Assembly: GCA_005240105.1 (NCBI GenBank)
Contig: SBAT01000417.1
Location: 1-9,941 of the forward strand
DNA length: 9,941 bases
DNA from: Chloroflexota bacterium
GTDB lineage: Bacteria > Cyanobacteriota > Vampirovibrionia > Obscuribacterales > Obscuribacteraceae
Direction of reading: 5' to 3'
The translations under genes were made by a program, and so were the position numbers. Positions 7,455 to 9,941 of this stretch are shown here, one piece after another (positions within the stretch are counted from its first letter, which is position 1; each line of letters opens with the position of its first letter). The notes beneath the pieces were generated by a model. That model was not told the DNA's origin. It searched no databases and worked only from the letters and a program-made list of their open reading frames with translations.

Positions 7455-8468
7455 ATGACAACCGACACCGTATCAAGTGAAAATTCTACCTGGGGGCAGG
7501 GACTGACCATACTTTGCCCCTCTGACTTTCGCTATTTACCTGGTGTTTACGCACTTTTTAACAGCGCAATCCTAAATGGCTTTCTCGGCAAGTTCGTCAT
7601 CCTAATGGATAGCAATAACGCGTTTGACTTAGCCATTCTGCCCAAGCACCCTCAGCTATCCGTACGCACCTATACAGGACTGGGCGGTGACTATCATATT
7701 TATGTCAATCGATTGGCCGGCTTGACTGGGCTTGAGGCGGGCAATTATCTATACCTCGACGCCGACATGATCATTGAACGGCCTTGTGGCCACTTATTGG
7801 AAGCAATAGATGAGGCATTAGTTGTAAGTACTGAGCCGGAGGCAAAATACGATCAATTCGATGTGCTCTGGTACAACCAGGCAAAGGAAACAGGACTATC
7901 CTGCAATCTTAAACCGTTTGGCTATGCCAATGGCGGACTTTTAGGTTTCAACATTCCCCGCCATCGTGATTTTATTGATCAGTGGGTAAACCTGAGTCTT
8001 GAGCGCTTTCGCGGCGCCAAACTCATGAGTCCATTTAATTGGTTTTTTCTTGATCAGTGCATGCTCAATTTGCTTATCCGCCAACCAGATGCACCACCGG
8101 CATTTGCCATATCGCCACGACAACTAGAATTTGGTCCTTTCAGTACCCTCTTTCAAGACAGACCATTTCCCTGGACAAAACAAGGCGCATTAAGACCTGC
8201 CGATCAGACCAAGTTCATCATTCACGGTGCGGGAATGCATCGTCCGTGGCTGCCGCATAAAAAATCCAATTTAAAAGGGTGGATTACCAATACTCTAGAT
8301 GGAGTTGGCCTTTTACCTCTTTTAAAACAGCCCCGTCCCTATGAAAGAGCCTGGGCTTTCTATACTTGCTCGGAGAATTTGCCGATTCCATATTCTGCAT
8401 GGGTTGATACTCACTCGTTCAACAAACACAAAAATCCTCTTTGGAAAATGGCTTATGGTATCAGTTGA
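7455..8468 (+). CDS. GT8-like glycosyltransferase (GT-A fold)
   Basis: A 337-residue protein if started at ATG 7455. The frame stays open upstream to 7254, but that stretch lies inside the opposite-strand gene and looks non-coding, while the Rossmann-type strand GLTILCPSDFRYLPG begins soon after 7455. GT8 landmarks are visible: LYLDADMII with the metal-binding DxD at Asp102/Asp104, YANGGLLGFN (157-166), DQCMLN (from 200) and HGAGMHRPW (257-265), which fits the GT8 pattern H-x-x-G-x-x-[KR]-P-W in which the His completes the metal site. It should transfer a sugar from a nucleotide donor in the cytoplasm; the substrate is unknown. The only Shine-Dalgarno-like word is a weak AGG at 7439-7441, 13 bases upstream. 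It appears to lead a rightward operon with the next two genes, with only eight bases to the next start. Confidence 0.87.
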   Translation: MTTDTVSSENSTWGQGLTILCPSDFRYLPGVYALFNSAILNGFLGKFVILMDSNNAFDLAILPKHPQLSVRTYTGLGGDYHIYVNRLAGLTGLEAGNYLYLDADMIIERPCGHLLEAIDEALVVSTEPEAKYDQFDVLWYNQAKETGLSCNLKPFGYANGGLLGFNIPRHRDFIDQWVNLSLERFRGAKLMSPFNWFFLDQCMLNLLIRQPDAPPAFAISPRQLEFGPFSTLFQDRPFPWTKQGALRPADQTKFIIHGAGMHRPWLPHKKSNLKGWITNTLDGVGLLPLLKQPRPYERAWAFYTCSENLPIPYSAWVDTHSFNKHKNPLWKMAYGIS

Positions 8469-8470
8469 AG
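8467..8470 (+). promoter_or_regulatory. Ribosome binding site deciding the YdcF-like start
   Basis: GAAG overlaps the TGA stop of the preceding gene (8466-8468) and lies six bases before ATG 8477. It directly abuts the alternative ATG at 8471, which therefore has poor spacing. This favours 8477 and suggests translational coupling to the GT8-like gene. Confidence 0.4.
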
Positions 8471-8476
8471 ATGCTG

Positions 8477-9154
8477 ATGTTGACTAAGTTCCGTAGAAAC
8501 AGTCTAGTAATAGTCGCCCTCGTGATCTTTGGTTGGTTGGCAGCAACTGTTTATAGTCTTTTCCAAGCATCAAGCAAACCAACCCAAGCCTACTTTGTCT
8601 TAGGCGGCAATAACACAAGAGAAATTCATGCCGCTGATTTGGTTTATCGGCATCCGGAAATTCCTGTTCTTATTTCCGCCGGCAGTCCCGACCCGTGCAT
8701 TTGGAATGCCTTCAGTCGTGCGCAAGCACCAATGGACAAGGTCTGGCTGGAGAAGTGCGCTGATTCTACCTTTGGCAATATGTACTACGGTCTACCTATT
8801 TTGAAAAGCTGGCACGTGTCCAGGATAACCGTCATCGATTCAAGATGTCATCTGCCGCGAGCGAAATGGTTGGCCCAAATAATCTTCTCAGCTCATGGAA
8901 TCTGGACTGATTTCGATATACTTGAAGATGGCTTTCCGGCTAAACCGGAACTAGACCTCAAGACTCATCTAGATGTTTTTAGAGCGTGCTTGTGGGCTGT
9001 TGCCAGTCAGTTTTATTACCCTCAATGCGAGAATGTGATCAATTTATCCAAGGTAGACATGAATTACTGGAATCGCGTAGGATTCCATTGTGCTCATCAC
9101 ATCAATCCCAAAACCGGCATCATCGAAAATGATTCGGTTACCCCCAAGCCCTGA
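8477..9154 (+). CDS. YdcF/SanA/ElyC-like (DUF218) membrane-anchored protein
   Basis: A 225-residue protein from ATG 8477; ATG 8471 and a TTG at 8441 are in-frame alternatives. A basic start (KFRR) and one hydrophobic helix (about 9-29) predict a single N-terminal membrane anchor. The rest matches the DUF218 pattern: AYFVLGG (38-44), PVLISAGS (63-70), LEKCADSTFGN (91-101; the E-x-x-x-x-S-T-x-x-N signature) and ITVIDSRCHLPRA (117-129), the counterpart of the usual 'VTS..H..RA'. Family members act in envelope biology (SanA in barrier function, ElyC in peptidoglycan and lipid-carrier metabolism in E. coli), but the biochemical reaction is poorly defined. Its position between two glycosyltransferases points to a job in glycan assembly or lipid-carrier handling at the membrane. 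The C-terminal ~60 residues, rich in Cys/His, are not recognised. Confidence 0.78.
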   Translation: MLTKFRRNSLVIVALVIFGWLAATVYSLFQASSKPTQAYFVLGGNNTREIHAADLVYRHPEIPVLISAGSPDPCIWNAFSRAQAPMDKVWLEKCADSTFGNMYYGLPILKSWHVSRITVIDSRCHLPRAKWLAQIIFSAHGIWTDFDILEDGFPAKPELDLKTHLDVFRACLWAVASQFYYPQCENVINLSKVDMNYWNRVGFHCAHHINPKTGIIENDSVTPKP

Positions 9155-9162
9155 GACTGTCA

Positions 9163-9941
9163 ATGTCAATTGCTATCGTCACTCCCAGATTGCCACCATC
9201 CATGGATGGACTGGGAGACTATTGCTATCAATTGTGCAAACACTGGCCAAACGCAGACAGTCCTTTAAATTTCATTGTTTTAGATTCGGCAGAGAAGAGT
9301 CGAGAATTCTGGACTGGAGCCGACATTCGTCAAATCGACCGCAACAAGCAGTCGCTTCTAAATACGCTTGCCTCACTAGAAGTTGATACTGTTTTCTTGC
9401 AATACGTGGGCTATGGATATGATCCAAACGGTGCACCGTCCTGGCTGGCGGAAGCATTAGAAGAATGGCTACAGCAAAGCAGCCTACACCGGCTAGTGAC
9501 TATGTTTCACGAAACCTGGTCCAGCGGTAAAATCTGGCAAAGAGTCTTTTGGTATATGGGCAAACAAAAACAATGCGTCAAAGATCTGATGCTGCTTTCC
9601 AATGAAATGGGCACCAGCTGTCAGGTAAACAAACATTCACTGGATCTTCTCGGCACCAACAAAACTGTAAACATAATTCCACTTGGTTGCAGCTTCGATG
9701 TTGTTCCAACAACTGCAAAAAATTGGAAACAACTCCTTATCTTTGGCAAAGAATATGCTCGTCTGCGTGGACTGGAGACTCACAGACATCTCATTTCCAA
9801 GCTGGTTGAAAGTGGGCTGGTTGAACGAATTGTTTTAGCCGGTCAGTTAGATTCGTTAGACAACGACACTTCATTGCGGATATTACAAGGACAGTTGCCG
9901 GCAATTGAAGTTACAACTGCCTACAACTTTGAATCCAACAA
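9163..9941 (+). CDS. Glycosyltransferase, GT4/GT-B like (3' partial)
   Basis: From ATG 9163 the frame is open to the right edge (259 complete codons), so the C-terminus is missing. The start MSIAIVTPRLPP followed by SMDGLGDYCYQL (13-24) matches the glycine-rich 'P-P-x-x-D-G-[VIL]-G-D-Y' loop of GT-B enzymes of the GT4 type. Further pieces are FHETW (115-119), VNIIPLGCSFD (about 170-180), marking the linker into the donor domain, and LLIFGKEYARLRGLE, where GT4 enzymes usually have the first strand of that domain. The E-x7-E donor site would lie beyond the edge, so activity cannot be judged. Only eight bases separate it from the YdcF-like stop, and no strong ribosome binding site is visible, which fits translational coupling in one operon. 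It likely adds another sugar to the same glycan as its neighbours. Confidence 0.8.
   Translation, partial: MSIAIVTPRLPPSMDGLGDYCYQLCKHWPNADSPLNFIVLDSAEKSREFWTGADIRQIDRNKQSLLNTLASLEVDTVFLQYVGYGYDPNGAPSWLAEALEEWLQQSSLHRLVTMFHETWSSGKIWQRVFWYMGKQKQCVKDLMLLSNEMGTSCQVNKHSLDLLGTNKTVNIIPLGCSFDVVPTTAKNWKQLLIFGKEYARLRGLETHRHLISKLVESGLVERIVLAGQLDSLDNDTSLRILQGQLPAIEVTTAYNFESN
9182..9217 (+). other. Nested inverted repeats near the start of the last gene
   Basis: CTCCCAG (9182-9188) and CTGGGAG (9211-9217) are perfect inverted repeats. They enclose a perfect 14-base palindrome, CCATCCATGGATGG (9196-9209). Together they can fold a bulged hairpin about 17 bases downstream of the ATG. The sequence also encodes the conserved Pro-Pro...Asp-Gly-Leu-Gly loop, so coding constraint may account for part of it. 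Confidence 0.4.

Noticed and set aside
8441..8476. TTG start at 8441 or ATG at 8471 for the YdcF-like protein
   Set aside because: The TTG start would overlap the GT8-like gene by 28 bases and has no spaced ribosome binding site. ATG 8471 abuts GAAG, whereas ATG 8477 has proper spacing. Still, 8471 cannot be excluded.
9090..9386. Plus-strand 98-codon frame overlapping the YdcF-like gene and the last glycosyltransferase
   Set aside because: It is out of frame with both genes and has no recognisable motifs. The frame starting at 9163 has clear GT-B features and stays open to the window edge.

Overview
The window looks like a bacterial chromosome segment of middling GC content. It holds the 3' part of a very large repetitive surface protein, followed by a compact cluster of glycan-related genes. 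A beta-strand-repeat protein with a FecR-like tail beside glycosyltransferases would fit a non-photosynthetic relative of cyanobacteria (Vampirovibrionia/Obscuribacterales type). That placement rests on gene style alone and is a weak guess.

Bases 2-5281 (+) are one uninterrupted reading frame that is already open at the left edge, so the N-terminus, including any secretion signal, lies outside the window. Its first ~220 visible residues are short haemagglutinin-like beta-helix repeats. Next come five full, strongly diverged copies of a ~200-212-residue super-repeat and a sixth truncated copy. A loop-rich stretch, an acidic linker and a C-terminal FecR-like domain complete the protein. No outer-membrane barrel, sorting signal or C-terminal membrane anchor is visible.

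Bases 5356-6234 (+) encode an FkbM-family methyltransferase. Its 74-base leader can fold a hairpin that covers the ribosome binding site. It converges on a GT4 glycosyltransferase (6231-7391, -), and the two genes share a TTAA palindrome that supplies both stop codons. From a 63-base divergent spacer starts a rightward run of three tightly packed genes: a GT8-like glycosyltransferase with DxD and HxxGxxRPW signatures (7455-8468), a membrane-anchored YdcF/DUF218-family protein (8477-9154), and a second GT-B type glycosyltransferase (9163 to the right edge, incomplete).

The four glycan-type enzymes plus the YdcF-like protein probably take part in building or modifying a surface polysaccharide or glycan. 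Whether that glycan decorates the Ser/Thr/Asn-rich giant protein is speculation from proximity. No tRNA, rRNA, insertion sequence, CRISPR array or convincing rho-independent terminator was seen. There is no gene-free stretch over 300 bases.
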